From assembly GCF_000374005.1 (NCBI RefSeq), contig NZ_KB893167.1:62001-126000 (forward strand): 64,000 nt of DNA, in the 5' to 3' direction. Below the pieces are notes generated by a model, which was not told the origin of the DNA, did not search any database, and saw only the letters and a program-made list of their open reading frames with translations. Below, in pieces: positions 25,895 through 34,960 of the stretch. The first letter of the stretch is position 1. Each line of letters begins with the position of its first letter. The stretch comes from Kiloniella laminariae DSM 19542 (GTDB lineage: Bacteria; Pseudomonadota; Alphaproteobacteria; Kiloniellales; Kiloniellaceae). The translations under genes were made by a program, and so were the position numbers.

Positions 25895-26920
25895 ATGAAT
25901 ACCTTTTCAACACAGAAATTTATCGAAAAACTTCCCAAGGTTGAACTGCATCTGCATCTCGAAGGCTCGCTGGAGCCCGAGCTGATGTTTGAGCTGGCAA
26001 AACGCAACGGGGTCGAGATCCCCTTTTCCTCGCCGGATGAGGTTCGCGCGGCCTATGATTTTCACAATCTGCAATCCTTCCTCGATATCTATTATCAAGG
26101 GGCCAATGTCCTGATCAACGAGCAGGATTTCTTTGACCTCACCTGGGCCTATCTGCTGCGCTGTCAGGCCGATAATGTGGTGCATGTCGAGGTGTTTTTT
26201 GACCCGCAGACCCATACGGACCGGGGCATTGCCTTTGATGTTGTGATCGGTGGCATTCACCGCGCGCTGGAGCAGGGGCGGCGCGAGCTGGGCATCACCA
26301 GCCAGCTGATCATGTGTTTCCTGCGCCATCTGGATGAGACGGCGGCACTGGCCACGCTGGAACAGGCGCTGCCGCATCGGGACAAGATCATCGGGGTCGG
26401 GCTGGATTCATCGGAAGTCGGGCATCCACCGGAAAAATTCCAACGGGTTTTTGCCCGGGCGCTCGAGCTTGGTTTCCTGACCGTGGCGCATGCCGGTGAA
26501 GAAGGCCCGGCCAGTAACATTCACGGTGCGCTGGAACTGCTGGGAGTAACGCGGATTGATCACGGGGTGCGCTGTGTCGATGATGCCGAACTGGTGCAAA
26601 AACTGATTGCCGATCGCACACCGCTGACGGTCTGTCCGCTGTCCAACACCCGGCTCAAGGTGTTTGAGCGGATGGAACAGCACAATATTGTCGCGCTGTT
26701 GCGGCAGGGGCTTTGTGTGACCATAAATTCCGATGATCCGGCCTATTTCGGCGGCTATATGAACGCCAATTTTCTTGCTGTTGCCGAGGCACACCCCATG
26801 AGCCACGCCGAGATCGCCCGCTTTACCCTGAACGCGATTGAAGCCAGTTTTATCTCGGCAGAAGAAAAAGCCCGGCTGGCAGGAATAACGAATGATTATC
26901 TCAAGAAACACGCTGCCTGA
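25895..26920 (+). CDS. add: Adenosine/adenine deaminase family protein, probably adenine deaminase
   Basis: A 341-residue zinc metalloenzyme of purine salvage that converts adenine (or adenosine) to hypoxanthine (or inosine). Zinc ligands and catalytic residues are visible: [17 protein letters not shown] near residue 14, [12 protein letters not shown] near 200, DHGVRC near 225, and [20 protein letters not shown] near 280. The [10 protein letters not shown] form is the one found in the eukaryotic Aah1-like and bacterial adenine deaminases rather than classic adenosine deaminases. The adenine-type riboswitch in the leader supports adenine as a related metabolite. Gene symbol given for the family; substrate specificity needs assay. 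Confidence 0.9.
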   Translation: MNTFSTQKFIEKLPKVELHLHLEGSLEPELMFELAKRNGVEIPFSSPDEVRAAYDFHNLQSFLDIYYQGANVLINEQDFFDLTWAYLLRCQADNVVHVEVFFDPQTHTDRGIAFDVVIGGIHRALEQGRRELGITSQLIMCFLRHLDETAALATLEQALPHRDKIIGVGLDSSEVGHPPEKFQRVFARALELGFLTVAHAGEEGPASNIHGALELLGVTRIDHGVRCVDDAELVQKLIADRTPLTVCPLSNTRLKVFERMEQHNIVALLRQGLCVTINSDDPAYFGGYMNANFLAVAEAHPMSHAEIARFTLNAIEASFISAEEKARLAGITNDYLKKHAA

Positions 26921-26948
26921 GGCAGGACAGGTCTGAGCAGTAAAAAAT

Positions 26949-26982
26949 AGGGGCCCAAGATTTTGTCTCGGGCCTCTTGTTC
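26949..26982 (-). terminator. Terminator between the deaminase gene and parE
   Basis: A stem AGGGGCCC-AGA / TCT-GGGCCTCT with one A-C mismatch. On the minus strand it is followed by TATTTTTTAC, so it serves parE, and it may act in both directions. Confidence 0.75.
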
Positions 26983-27013
26983 TTGTCTGTACTTTTTGAA
27001 CCTCTGAAAGAGG

Positions 27014-29005
27014 TCAGATATCAATGTTGGAAACGAATCTGGCGTTTTCCTGAATGAAATTAAAGCGCAGTTCCGGTTTTTTACCCATCAGACAGTTAAC
27101 CCGGTCAGCGGCATCGCGCTGGCTTTCCGCCGGGTCAAAGTCATCGACATGATGGATCATCACGCGCAGCAGGGTGCGCTTGGCCGGATCCATGGTGGTT
27201 TCCTTGAGCTGGCGCGGCGGCATTTCGCCCAGACCCTTAAAGCGGCTGACGTCAATCTTGCCCCGGCCGGCAAAATGGGTTTTCTCCAGCCGCTCGCGGT
27301 CCTGGTCATCCATGGCATAGACGGTTTTGCTGCCCTGGGTCAGGCGATAGAGGGGGGGCATGGCCAGATAAAGATGCCCACTTTCGATCAGGCCCGGCAT
27401 CTCCTGATAGAAGAAAGTCATGAGCAGCGAGGCAATATGCGCTCCGTCGACATCCGCATCAGTCATGATGATGACGCGCTCGTAACGCAGCTTGTCCTTA
27501 TCGAACTGTCCCTTGGTGCCACAGCCCAGCGCCTGGATAATGTCGGCAATTTCCTGATTGGCCTTGATCTTGTCGGCGGTGGCCGAAGCCACGTTGAGGA
27601 TCTTGCCACGCAGGGGCAGGATGGCCTGGGTCTTGCGATCTCGGGCCTGTTTGGCGGAACCACCCGCGGAATCGCCCTCGACCAGAAAGATTTCGGTGTC
27701 GTTTGACTTGCCGCTGCTGCAATCGGCGAGTTTGCCGGGCAGGCGAACCTTGCGCGTCGCGGTCTTGCGGCTGGTTTCCTTGTCCATGCGTCGGCGCAGA
27801 CGTTCTTCGGAGCGTTCGATAATCCGTTCGAGAAGAACGCGCGAGCTTTCAGGATTGCTGGAGAGCCAGAGATCAAAGTGATCCTTGATTGAGGTCTCAA
27901 CCAGCTTTGCCGCCAAAGGTGTGGCCAGACGATCCTTGGTCTGTCCCTGGAACTGGGGATTACGGATAAAGGTCGAGAGCACGGCAATAGAACCATTCAC
28001 GAGGTCATCTGCAGTGATCTGGGCGGCTTTCTTGTTACCAGTCAGTTCGCCATAAGCCTTGAGCCCTCGCAACAGGCCGCTGCGCATGCCGCTTTCGTGG
28101 CTGCCACCATCGTGGGTCGGAATAGTGTTGCAGTAGGAATTGACAAAACCTTCTTCATCCCGTGGCCAGCAGACGGCCCATTCGACCCGACCTTCGTTGT
28201 CAGGGAAGGCGGCTTCACCAGCAAAGCTGTCAGCGGTAATCGCAGTACGATTGCCCAGCTCGCCCGTGATGAAGTCCTTCAGTCCGTTGGGGAAATGAAT
28301 GGTTTCATTCGAAGGGGTTTTTGTGCCTTCAACCAATGCCGGATCACAGGTCCAGCGGATCTGGACACCGCGGTAGAGATAGGCTTTGGAACGGGCCATC
28401 TTGAAGAGACGGGCCGGGCGGAAATGGCTGCCTTCCTCAAAGATCTCTTCATCCGGGTGGAAGGTAATGCTGGTCCCGCGACGGTTGTTGGTATTGCCGA
28501 TCAGCTCCAGTTTGGTCACGGGGTGACCCCGACTGTAGTCCTGCTTGAAAACCTTGCGGTCGCGGGCGACCTCGACCGACATGGCATCAGAAAGGGCGTT
28601 AACCACTGATATTCCGACGCCGTGCAGGCCACCAGAGGTCGCATAGGCATTCTGGGTGAACTTGGCCCCGGAATGCAGGGTCGTCAGGATTACTTCCAGC
28701 GCCGACTTGTCTTTGTATTTTGGATGCGGATCAACCGGAATACCCCGACCGTTGTCGCGGATGGTGATCACGTTGTCCGCAGCAAGTTCGATGTCGATTC
28801 GGGTTGCATGCCCGGCGACCGCTTCATCCATGGAGTTGTCGAGCACCTCGGCGGCAAGGTGATGCATCGCGCGTTCATCGTTGCCGCCGATATACATACC
28901 GGGGCGATGGCGAACGGGCTCTAGTCCTTCGAGGACCTCGATATCCTTGGCTGAGTATTCAACGGGGGAATCGGTCTGAGGGGCGGATTGAAATAGATCT
29001 GACAT
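27014..29005 (-). CDS. parE: DNA topoisomerase IV subunit B
   Basis: A 663-residue type IIA topoisomerase ATPase subunit that, with ParC, unlinks daughter chromosomes. It shows the GHKL ATPase motifs EVLDNSMDEAVAG, IRDNGRGIPVDPHPKY and GGLHGVGISVVNALS; the ATP lid; the TOPRIM segment FLVEGDSAGGSAKQARDR with IMTDADVDGAHIASLL; and KGLGEMPPRQLKETTMDP near the end. RDRKTQAILPLRGKILNV and the length of about 660 favour ParE over GyrB, which is about 800 in Proteobacteria. Upstream in-frame starts reach 29041, but MSDLFQ at 29005 fits family N-termini. Confidence 0.95.
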   Translation of the reverse strand: MSDLFQSAPQTDSPVEYSAKDIEVLEGLEPVRHRPGMYIGGNDERAMHHLAAEVLDNSMDEAVAGHATRIDIELAADNVITIRDNGRGIPVDPHPKYKDKSALEVILTTLHSGAKFTQNAYATSGGLHGVGISVVNALSDAMSVEVARDRKVFKQDYSRGHPVTKLELIGNTNNRRGTSITFHPDEEIFEEGSHFRPARLFKMARSKAYLYRGVQIRWTCDPALVEGTKTPSNETIHFPNGLKDFITGELGNRTAITADSFAGEAAFPDNEGRVEWAVCWPRDEEGFVNSYCNTIPTHDGGSHESGMRSGLLRGLKAYGELTGNKKAAQITADDLVNGSIAVLSTFIRNPQFQGQTKDRLATPLAAKLVETSIKDHFDLWLSSNPESSRVLLERIIERSEERLRRRMDKETSRKTATRKVRLPGKLADCSSGKSNDTEIFLVEGDSAGGSAKQARDRKTQAILPLRGKILNVASATADKIKANQEIADIIQALGCGTKGQFDKDKLRYERVIIMTDADVDGAHIASLLMTFFYQEMPGLIESGHLYLAMPPLYRLTQGSKTVYAMDDQDRERLEKTHFAGRGKIDVSRFKGLGEMPPRQLKETTMDPAKRTLLRVMIHHVDDFDPAESQRDAADRVNCLMGKKPELRFNFIQENARFVSNIDI

Positions 29006-29337
29006 GGGGCGCATTATGTGGTGACCGCAAAAGGAAGGCAAGATGCTCTTGCTGGGGAGCGTTTATTTATTCTGGCAAGATTCGCGACCTTGATTAAAGG
29101 GGAATGACCCTGGATTTCAGGCCCAAATCTGTTCAAGATCGTTTGAGGGGATTGAGCTAATTTTTAGTGAAATTTGTTTGATGCTCCGTCTGTCTTTGGC
29201 CCTTTTGTGGGTGGTTTGATTTAAGAGTTTGTTCAATGTAATTTTCCCCCGGTTTGACCTTTGGCTTTGAGCGGGTAGTGTTGTGAAGTCCTCAAGGCTG
29301 GATAAACCAGCGAGCTGGTGTGAAAAGGGAGTATGAC

Positions 29338-29739
29338 TTGAACCGCCGGAACCAGATTCTTTTTACTGCTTCACTGCTGTTTGCTTTTGTCTTTGCTCCC
29401 GTCTTGATTGGGGGAGTGTCCGGGCCTGTTTTTGCCGGAGAAGCGGATGTGTTGTCCGTTGAAGCGGTAAAGGAGCGTGGAGGCAGTTGGCGGTTTAATG
29501 TTTCTGTGCGACATGATGACACAGGTTGGGACCACTACGCGGACAAATGGGAAATTGTTTCACAAGAGGGCTTGGTTCTTGGCACACGTGTGCTACACCA
29601 TCCTCATGAGAACGAGCAACCCTTTGTCCGCTCTCTGTCTGGCGTGATCTTGCCCGAGGGCACAACCCGGGTAATTGTTCGGGCACATGACACTGTCCAT
29701 GGCCTTGGTGGCATTGAGAAAATTGTCGATCTGGAATAA
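29338..29739 (+). CDS. Conserved hypothetical secreted protein
   Basis: About 133 residues with a signal peptide (LFTASLLFAFVFAPVLIGGV, ending VFAGEA) and a small beta-rich domain: FNVSVRHDDTGWDHYADKWE, VLGTRVLHHPHENEQPF, RVIVRAHDTVHGLGG. I recognise this arrangement as a conserved alphaproteobacterial family of unknown function. The start is a TTG at 29338, chosen because AAAAGGGAG lies six bases before it; a GTG at 29320 has no such site. Stands alone. Confidence 0.8.
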   Translation: MNRRNQILFTASLLFAFVFAPVLIGGVSGPVFAGEADVLSVEAVKERGGSWRFNVSVRHDDTGWDHYADKWEIVSQEGLVLGTRVLHHPHENEQPFVRSLSGVILPEGTTRVIVRAHDTVHGLGGIEKIVDLE

Positions 29740-30127
29740 AATCCTGTGTCCGGATTGAAAAAGACATGGCAGATATAACAGGACTGCAGTTGATTTTTTT
29801 TCCAACATCCCTTATTTAATAGTTGTGCATTGCACAAAGCGCCTTTGGTGTGTCTCCGTTCCGTATTGATTCGCATACTGTTTTTGTGGTCTACTGTCGG
29901 AATCGCTACAATCACTGACGCAGTCGGATATGTAACCGGAAAGGATATCTAGTCACATCCTCTTCGGTTTTACACGTCGCTGCTCTGTCGGAATTGTGTA
30001 TCGTTTGTGTTGGCTCTTGATAGGGCCTGGAGGCTGTTTCTTCTTCGGAAGGAATGAGAATTGTGTCTGTATGACCCTGACGACAATTCGTAGAGGCGTA
30101 AGTATGCCGGATCCTACGGAGGGATGA
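29740..30127. other. Intergenic stretch with one perfect palindrome
   Basis: The spacer before the zinc-ribbon gene contains TTGTGCATTGCACAA (29823-29837) and a GGAGG ribosome site at its end (30118-30122). No other gene or RNA is seen. Confidence 0.5.
29823..29837. promoter_or_regulatory. Candidate operator palindrome
   Basis: TTGTGCA-T-TGCACAA is a perfect inverted repeat with 7-base arms around one base, about 290 bases upstream of the small zinc-ribbon gene. The size suits a dimeric repressor. No known regulator is assigned. Confidence 0.3.
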
Positions 30128-30292
30128 ATGAGCGATCAGTCCAATACAAAGCCGGTTTCTGACCGGGTGTATGAAAAAAAGAAGCGTAACTGCCTGAAGT
30201 GCCGGGAAAAATTCGTGAGCGAATGGCCTGGTGAGCGCATTTGCAAAACCTGCAAGTCCTCGACAGCTTGGCGCGAGGGTATTGCTGCTTAA
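30128..30292 (+). CDS. Small zinc-ribbon protein, 54 residues
   Basis: The frame ATG AGC GAT CAG ... TAA encodes a basic 54-residue protein with two CxxC knuckles, NCLKCREKF near residue 21 and ICKTCKSS near 39, spaced as in a zinc ribbon. The segment between them is VSEWPGER. A strong GGAGG lies at 30118-30122 and a long terminator follows, so it looks like a real single-gene unit. Small proteins of this pattern are common in Alphaproteobacteria, with no known function; DNA, RNA or protein binding is possible. Confidence 0.85.
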   Translation: MSDQSNTKPVSDRVYEKKKRNCLKCREKFVSEWPGERICKTCKSSTAWREGIAA

Positions 30293-30331
30293 GCTATTGC
30301 TGCCTGAGTCTTAAATTTCAAGACAGCGGGC

Positions 30332-30375
30332 ATACAACAAAGGCGCGGCTCTTTTAGACCGCGCTTTTGTTGTAT
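30332..30375 (+). terminator. Long terminator after the zinc-ribbon gene
   Basis: A 17-bp stem with a single G-U pair: ATACAACAAAGGCGCGG (30332-30348) with CCGCGCTTTTGTTGTAT (30359-30375) and a loop CTCTTTTAGA. The T-rich arm follows the GC core, and the structure may work in both directions. Confidence 0.88.
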
Positions 30376-30565
30376 CTGCCATCAGACTGTCGGGCTCTCC
30401 TCGCAGCCTGAATACAATAAATTATCCTGTTCTCAAGTATGTTGAAACGAGGGAGGGCTCTTGTCGAGAAGCTCTCGCTGGCGGTTTCGCAGGTGAATTT
30501 TAGGAACAGCTTTCGGGGGATAATTCATCAAAATACCTTGCGCGATGGTCTTGCCGGGTGATTTG

Positions 30566-30763
30566 TTAAACCAGAATATCCACGCGGCTTCCCCGGCCAT
30601 CAGAGGGCGGTGGCAGCAGCTTTTTTGTGCTGCTGGCAGACTTTTCTGTGGCCTGAATTTCCAGCACCGTATCTTTTGCTGTCTTGAACGCCAGTCCCCT
30701 GTTCGGCGGGGGCTCTGGGGTGATCAGTGTTCCCGTCCTGGTGTAGAGGGGAGGGATATACAT
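30566..30763 (-). CDS. Small hypothetical protein ending RGSRVDILV
   Basis: A 65-residue basic protein beginning MYIPPLYTRTG, with LAFKTAKDTVLEIQ in its centre and ending RGSRVDILV. I have a sense that short alphaproteobacterial proteins end in a similar RGS.VDI.V tail, but I cannot name a family. The frame opens further upstream with a TTG at 30781; the ATG at 30763 is preferred. Moderately supported. Confidence 0.5.
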   Translation of the reverse strand: MYIPPLYTRTGTLITPEPPPNRGLAFKTAKDTVLEIQATEKSASSTKKLLPPPSDGRGSRVDILV

Positions 30764-30824
30764 CAGGTGATCCCGCTGCAAACATAGTTAATGAAATGTT
30801 AACAATAAAGTCAGTAGCACTGAT

Positions 30825-31079
30825 TTAAATCCATGTCTTTAAAAACTTGTCAGTGACTAGCGCAATAGGTGTTTTGCCTGAGACGACGTATGCTTCATAA
30901 TATGCTGCGAACCAGCTTATAGGTAACTGCGGGATGTTGTCCTCAAACGAAGGAATAACCCATGCCACACTGTTCCTGATGTGTCTTATGTATTTTGACT
31001 TTTGTCGCAAGGCGCAGGCAGGAGTATACGCCAAGTCAAGGTATTTGGAAATATTCTGATAATAACGGCTCAAATACAT
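30825..31079 (-). CDS. Hypothetical protein, weakly supported
   Basis: An 84-residue frame starting MYLSRYYQNISKYLDLAYTP with a middle segment SVAWVIPSFEDNIPQLPISW. Composition is protein-like, but no family is recognised and the ribosome site is weak. It may be spurious. Confidence 0.3.
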   Translation of the reverse strand: MYLSRYYQNISKYLDLAYTPACALRQKSKYIRHIRNSVAWVIPSFEDNIPQLPISWFAAYYEAYVVSGKTPIALVTDKFLKTWI

Positions 31080-31418
31080 TATTATCCAGATGAAATAGAG
31101 AAGGCAGGGGAGAGGTTTCTGGGAGAAGGTCTGTCAGACAATTTTGCAGAGAGTACTATAAAGGCGTAATTTGAAAATCGTAATTTCGCCCTGGCAGATG
31201 GAGCCGTAAAATTTTCAACATAGAAAGTAATCAATTGATTTGATTGCTATAAACGAACGGATGATTTGATCTCTCTTGTTGTAAAGTCTTCTCAGGTTTT
31301 GTTATCACTATAATTCAGTCTGGTGTCGAATTCTGCTGATCGTGCAATCAGGAGAAGAAATTCGTCATAATTTAGACTATGGTGGACGTCTGTACTCAAA
31401 ACCCGAGGTTCTGATACT
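31080..31418. other. Intergenic stretch upstream of the FecR-domain gene
   Basis: AT-rich spacer of about 340 bases. It should hold the promoter of the FecR/OmpA pair, but I see no convincing core promoter or known operator. Confidence 0.4.
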
Positions 31419-31955
31419 ATGATCTTATCGTGTATGTTATCCGGGATGTCATCCGTGATATCCTTTGTAAAGTCTTCCGCGATAGCTTCCCGGAAAATAC
31501 AGATCTCTTGCTCCCTCCTTTTTGCTTTTGCTTTGGCAAACATGTTTTGCTTTTCTGTACGGGCAGAGGAAAGCCCTATTGCTTATGTAAAAGTGGTCAA
31601 TGGCACCTGCATCGCAATACAGCAAGGCGAAGAGCGGCCGCTCAACCTCGGAGACCCCCTGTTTAAAGCGGATGTTCTAAAAACCAGCAAAGAATCTTCT
31701 TTGGGTGTTTCCTTTCGCGACAATACCCTGATTTCCCTTGGCAGCAGCAGCCAACTGAAGCTGGAAAACTTCGAGTTCGATCCGGATAACAATCAACTGG
31801 CTTTTGCTGTCGAGTTGTTTGAAGGAACCCTGCTCTATATTTCCGGGTTGATAGCCAAGCTGACAAAGAAACCGGAGGAAGAATTGAGGATCACTACACC
31901 TGCGGGAACAGTGACTGTCCGCGGGACAAGACTGTTCATCAATGCTGAACAATGA
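31419..31955 (+). CDS. FecR-domain secreted protein
   Basis: A 178-residue protein with an N-terminal export segment (QISCSLLFAFALANMFCFSV then RAEES) and a FecR domain: PLNLGDPLFKADVLKTSKES, GVSFRDNTLISLGSSSQLKL, and RITTPAGTVTVRGTRLFI. Stand-alone FecR-domain proteins of this kind often accompany CHASE2 signalling proteins and OmpA-like lipoproteins. Its stop overlaps an ATG of the next gene (ATGA at 31952). Alternative in-frame starts exist at 31446. Confidence 0.82.
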   Translation: MILSCMLSGMSSVISFVKSSAIASRKIQISCSLLFAFALANMFCFSVRAEESPIAYVKVVNGTCIAIQQGEERPLNLGDPLFKADVLKTSKESSLGVSFRDNTLISLGSSSQLKLENFEFDPDNNQLAFAVELFEGTLLYISGLIAKLTKKPEEELRITTPAGTVTVRGTRLFINAEQ

Positions 31956-31978
31956 CGGGTAAGAAAGAGGCTGTTTCG

Positions 31979-32587
31979 ATGTTAGATAAAACCTTTATCA
32001 AGTTTCTGTTTCCCTTGTCATTACTGTTACTGGCAGCTTGTTCCGCCCCCCGGGGGAACTATGTTATCCTCCTGGCAGAAGAAGACGGAACTGTGGGGCA
32101 AGCCAGTGTAAGCAACGCCCAGGGAGAATCCACTCTTGTAGCGGCCAATTCTGTGGTCGAAGTTCCTCGTCAAAAAGCGCCAAAGAAGGCGCGGGAGCTG
32201 GAAGCGGAAACTGTTGCAAAGCTGACAGCAGAAACCGAGGCGGCTCAGCCTCCCAAACCTTTGAACTTTGTGTTCTTCTTCGGTTTTGACAGCACGGAAC
32301 TTACCGGAGATTCCGATGTTATCTTTGCCAGAGTTCTTGAGAATATCAAAAGCCGTGAGACGGTCGATATAAGTTTGATCGGACATACTGATTCAACCGG
32401 TTCCGTTGAATATAACCGGGAACTTGGCTTGAAGCGGGCAGACAAGTTACGTCAGCAACTGGTTGATAATGGCATTCCATCGTCCCTGATCGATATCAAA
32501 TCCCTTGGTGAGGACAGCCCGCTTGCGGCTGACGAGGGACTTGACCAGCGTGCTTTGAACCGTCGGGTCGTAATGGTTTTGAGATAA
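31979..32587 (+). CDS. OmpA-family lipoprotein
   Basis: About 202 residues. The lipobox LLLLAAC gives a lipid-anchored N-terminus after a short signal peptide (MLDKTFIKFLFPLS). A coiled or linker region follows, then the OmpA C-terminal domain: FVFFFGFDSTELTGDSDVIF, ISLIGHTDSTGSVEYNRELG, LKRADKLRQQLVDNGIP and DQRALNRRVVMVL, with the peptidoglycan-binding Asp and Arg. It would link the outer membrane to peptidoglycan. The ATG at 31979 gives the best signal peptide; one at 31952 overlaps the FecR gene. Confidence 0.88.
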   Translation: MLDKTFIKFLFPLSLLLLAACSAPRGNYVILLAEEDGTVGQASVSNAQGESTLVAANSVVEVPRQKAPKKARELEAETVAKLTAETEAAQPPKPLNFVFFFGFDSTELTGDSDVIFARVLENIKSRETVDISLIGHTDSTGSVEYNRELGLKRADKLRQQLVDNGIPSSLIDIKSLGEDSPLAADEGLDQRALNRRVVMVLR

Positions 32588-32622
32588 AAACGAATAGCGC
32601 CAACTGCTGAGGTAAAAATCTG

Positions 32623-34740
32623 TTAATCTTTTGCCTGATCAATGGGAAGGGTGAAGAGAAAGACGGCTCCCCTTTTGTCTTTTTCTTCCATCTCGTTGTT
32701 TTTTTCCACCCAGAGCGCCCCACCGAGGGCCTCGATGATTGAGCGGCAAATGGAAAGACCCAGCCCCATTCCATGCATCTTGGTTGTGTAGAAGGGTTTG
32801 AAAAGGTTCTTCATTTCAGCCTTGCTCAAGCCAGGTCCTGTGTCTCTGATCGAGACCAGGATCATGTTGTTTTCGGTCTGGCTTGTTCGAACCGTAATCT
32901 TCCCCGGTTCACCGCTTGACGTAATGGCCTGCATGGCATTGCGGATCAGATTCATTACGACCTGGTGCAGCTGGATTTCATTGGCGCTGGCTGCTGGAAG
33001 ATCGTGGGATTGCTCGAAATGCAGAGATACCAGATCACTGTCTCCGACGTCGTGGATCAGCTCGATTTCTTCCTGAATAATTTGATTTACATCAACAGCC
33101 CTCACTGTCGTGCTGCCGGTTTCGGCGACTTCCCTGATGCTTTTGAGAATATCATTGCCCCGGTGGGCCTGGGACAGGATTTTTTCGAGGGCTGTCTTGA
33201 GGATTTCCGGTTTAAGTGTTTCCGGATCATCCTGAGCATTTTCAAGCAGTCTTTTGGCGGCGTTGGTGTAATTGCAGATCGCCGCCATAGGCTGGTTCAT
33301 CTCGTGGGCAATCGAGGAGGAAAGTTTCTGGACGGAGCTTTTGCCAATGGTGTGCATAAGTTCATTTTGCAGCCGTCGAATACGGGATTCCTTCTCGCGT
33401 TCACGTTTGGCTGCTTCGAGAGCATCAAAGTGCCGCTGGCGTTGTTCGGTAATGAATCCCGAAGTGGCCGAGACGAGAAACATTACCAGAGTGAGCAAAA
33501 AGGGCAGTGTTGGATCAATGAGGAATCCGCGAAAATAGAATCCTCCCCAGGAAAGCAGGATTGTCGTCCAGCCTAGAACAGCGAAGGTGACTGTCAGCTC
33601 CAGCGCGCTATAGCGCTGGGCAATGAAAATCAAGGAAAGGCCGATTACAAGAAATAGGCCCAGCTCAATTGCCATCATCGCAGGTGTGCTGACGAGCAGG
33701 GAATTGGTCAGGATGCTGTCGAGGGCCTGGGCGTGAAAGGACAGGCCGGAAAGGTTCTCGCCCGTGGGAGAAAGGGTATAGTCGGCAATGCCCACAGCAG
33801 TCACACCAAGAAGGACGATCTTGTCAAAAAAGAGATCGCCAGTGATTTCACCGGCGAGAACTTGTCTGGCAGATACATGTTGAATGTTGCTGTTTGGCGT
33901 GAAGTGGATCCAGACATGCCCATGTTGATCCGTTGGAATGTTATAGCGACCAATCCTGACTTTTTTAACTTCGGATTCTGTCATGAAGGCTTCGCCTAAT
34001 GCGGCACCAGAGGCAACACGGAGGACTTCTGTTTCAAAAGAGGGGATCAGGCTGTGGCTGATATTGTAGAGCAGAGGGATTTTCCTAATCAAACCATCCT
34101 GATCAGGAGCGAGGTTGGATATCCCCTGACCGATGGCAGCTTCGTCCAGAAGAGGAATGTTGCGCAGGAGATTCCCGACTGCGGGGAGCACCTTTCGACC
34201 ATCTTTGCCAATCATGACCATTTTGTTCAGATTGGGAGAGGGGATGTTGCTTTCCGGGCCAAATCCTGCCGCCAAGCTGAGGACAACGGGATACCTGGCA
34301 ATGCTGTTGGCAAGTTTTTGATCATTTGAAGGGGCGAGAGAGAGCTGTTGTCTCAAATCCTCGGGCAGGTGCTGATTTGAAAGGGCGATTTGTTCGGGGG
34401 AGCTTCTGTCTGCTTCGGGAAAGAGAATGTCTACCCCCAAGGCTTTTGGGTTCTGCCTGGTAATTTGTTCAATCAATTCTGTCAGCAGATCCCGGGGCCA
34501 GGGCCATTGGCCAAGAGTCATCAGGCTTTTTTCATCAATCTGTACCAGAACGATCTGATCAGATGTTGTTTGCCTGGGGCTGATTTGCTGATAGCTGTCG
34601 AGGATGTTCCAGCGTAAGAGTTGCAAGGGCCAGGGATCATTAAAACGAACAAGTACAGTTGTTATGACAATCAGAGCCAGAAAGCGGCTCAATGTCAGAT
34701 GTCGCATTAAAAGCGCAAGAGCTGTGTTGTTCTTCCTCAT
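32623..34740 (-). CDS. CHASE2-domain sensor histidine kinase
   Basis: A 705-residue kinase. It has TM1 at about residues 17-33, a periplasmic CHASE2 domain at about 45-330 (QIVLVQIDEKSLMTLGQWPW, LGVDILFPEADRSS, FFDKIVLLGVTAVGIADY), three further TM segments at about 345-425, a short coil, then the H-box KLSSSIAHEMNQPMAAI and an HATPase domain with MNLIRNAMQAI, DTGPGLSKAE and GMGLGLSICRSI. No PAS domain separates the membrane and kinase parts. The H-box sequence is of the FixL/TodS-like group, matching the FixJ-type regulator encoded divergently. Confidence 0.92.
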   Translation of the reverse strand: MRKNNTALALLMRHLTLSRFLALIVITTVLVRFNDPWPLQLLRWNILDSYQQISPRQTTSDQIVLVQIDEKSLMTLGQWPWPRDLLTELIEQITRQNPKALGVDILFPEADRSSPEQIALSNQHLPEDLRQQLSLAPSNDQKLANSIARYPVVLSLAAGFGPESNIPSPNLNKMVMIGKDGRKVLPAVGNLLRNIPLLDEAAIGQGISNLAPDQDGLIRKIPLLYNISHSLIPSFETEVLRVASGAALGEAFMTESEVKKVRIGRYNIPTDQHGHVWIHFTPNSNIQHVSARQVLAGEITGDLFFDKIVLLGVTAVGIADYTLSPTGENLSGLSFHAQALDSILTNSLLVSTPAMMAIELGLFLVIGLSLIFIAQRYSALELTVTFAVLGWTTILLSWGGFYFRGFLIDPTLPFLLTLVMFLVSATSGFITEQRQRHFDALEAAKREREKESRIRRLQNELMHTIGKSSVQKLSSSIAHEMNQPMAAICNYTNAAKRLLENAQDDPETLKPEILKTALEKILSQAHRGNDILKSIREVAETGSTTVRAVDVNQIIQEEIELIHDVGDSDLVSLHFEQSHDLPAASANEIQLHQVVMNLIRNAMQAITSSGEPGKITVRTSQTENNMILVSIRDTGPGLSKAEMKNLFKPFYTTKMHGMGLGLSICRSIIEALGGALWVEKNNEMEEKDKRGAVFLFTLPIDQAKD

Positions 34741-34960
34741 GAGATTGAACTGAAACGCCTTTTACTCTACCTTGTCATGTGCTTAGTGCGATACCACGCT
34801 TTTATGTGTCTTATAACAGAGTAAATAGAAGCAACACATTCTTGTACACTGGTTTCGTCGGCTGCAAAGGCAAGCTTTGTATGATTAGGCTCTTTGACAA
34901 GCTGGGGCACTTTCTTGTCATCTGAGCGGCAGGGCAAAGTGAAATATAGAAGGTTGATAG

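Noticed and set aside
30545-30787. Plus-strand frame opposite the 65-residue small gene
   Set aside because: Composition rich in Arg, Cys and Trp as for shadow frames; the minus-strand frame is the better protein.
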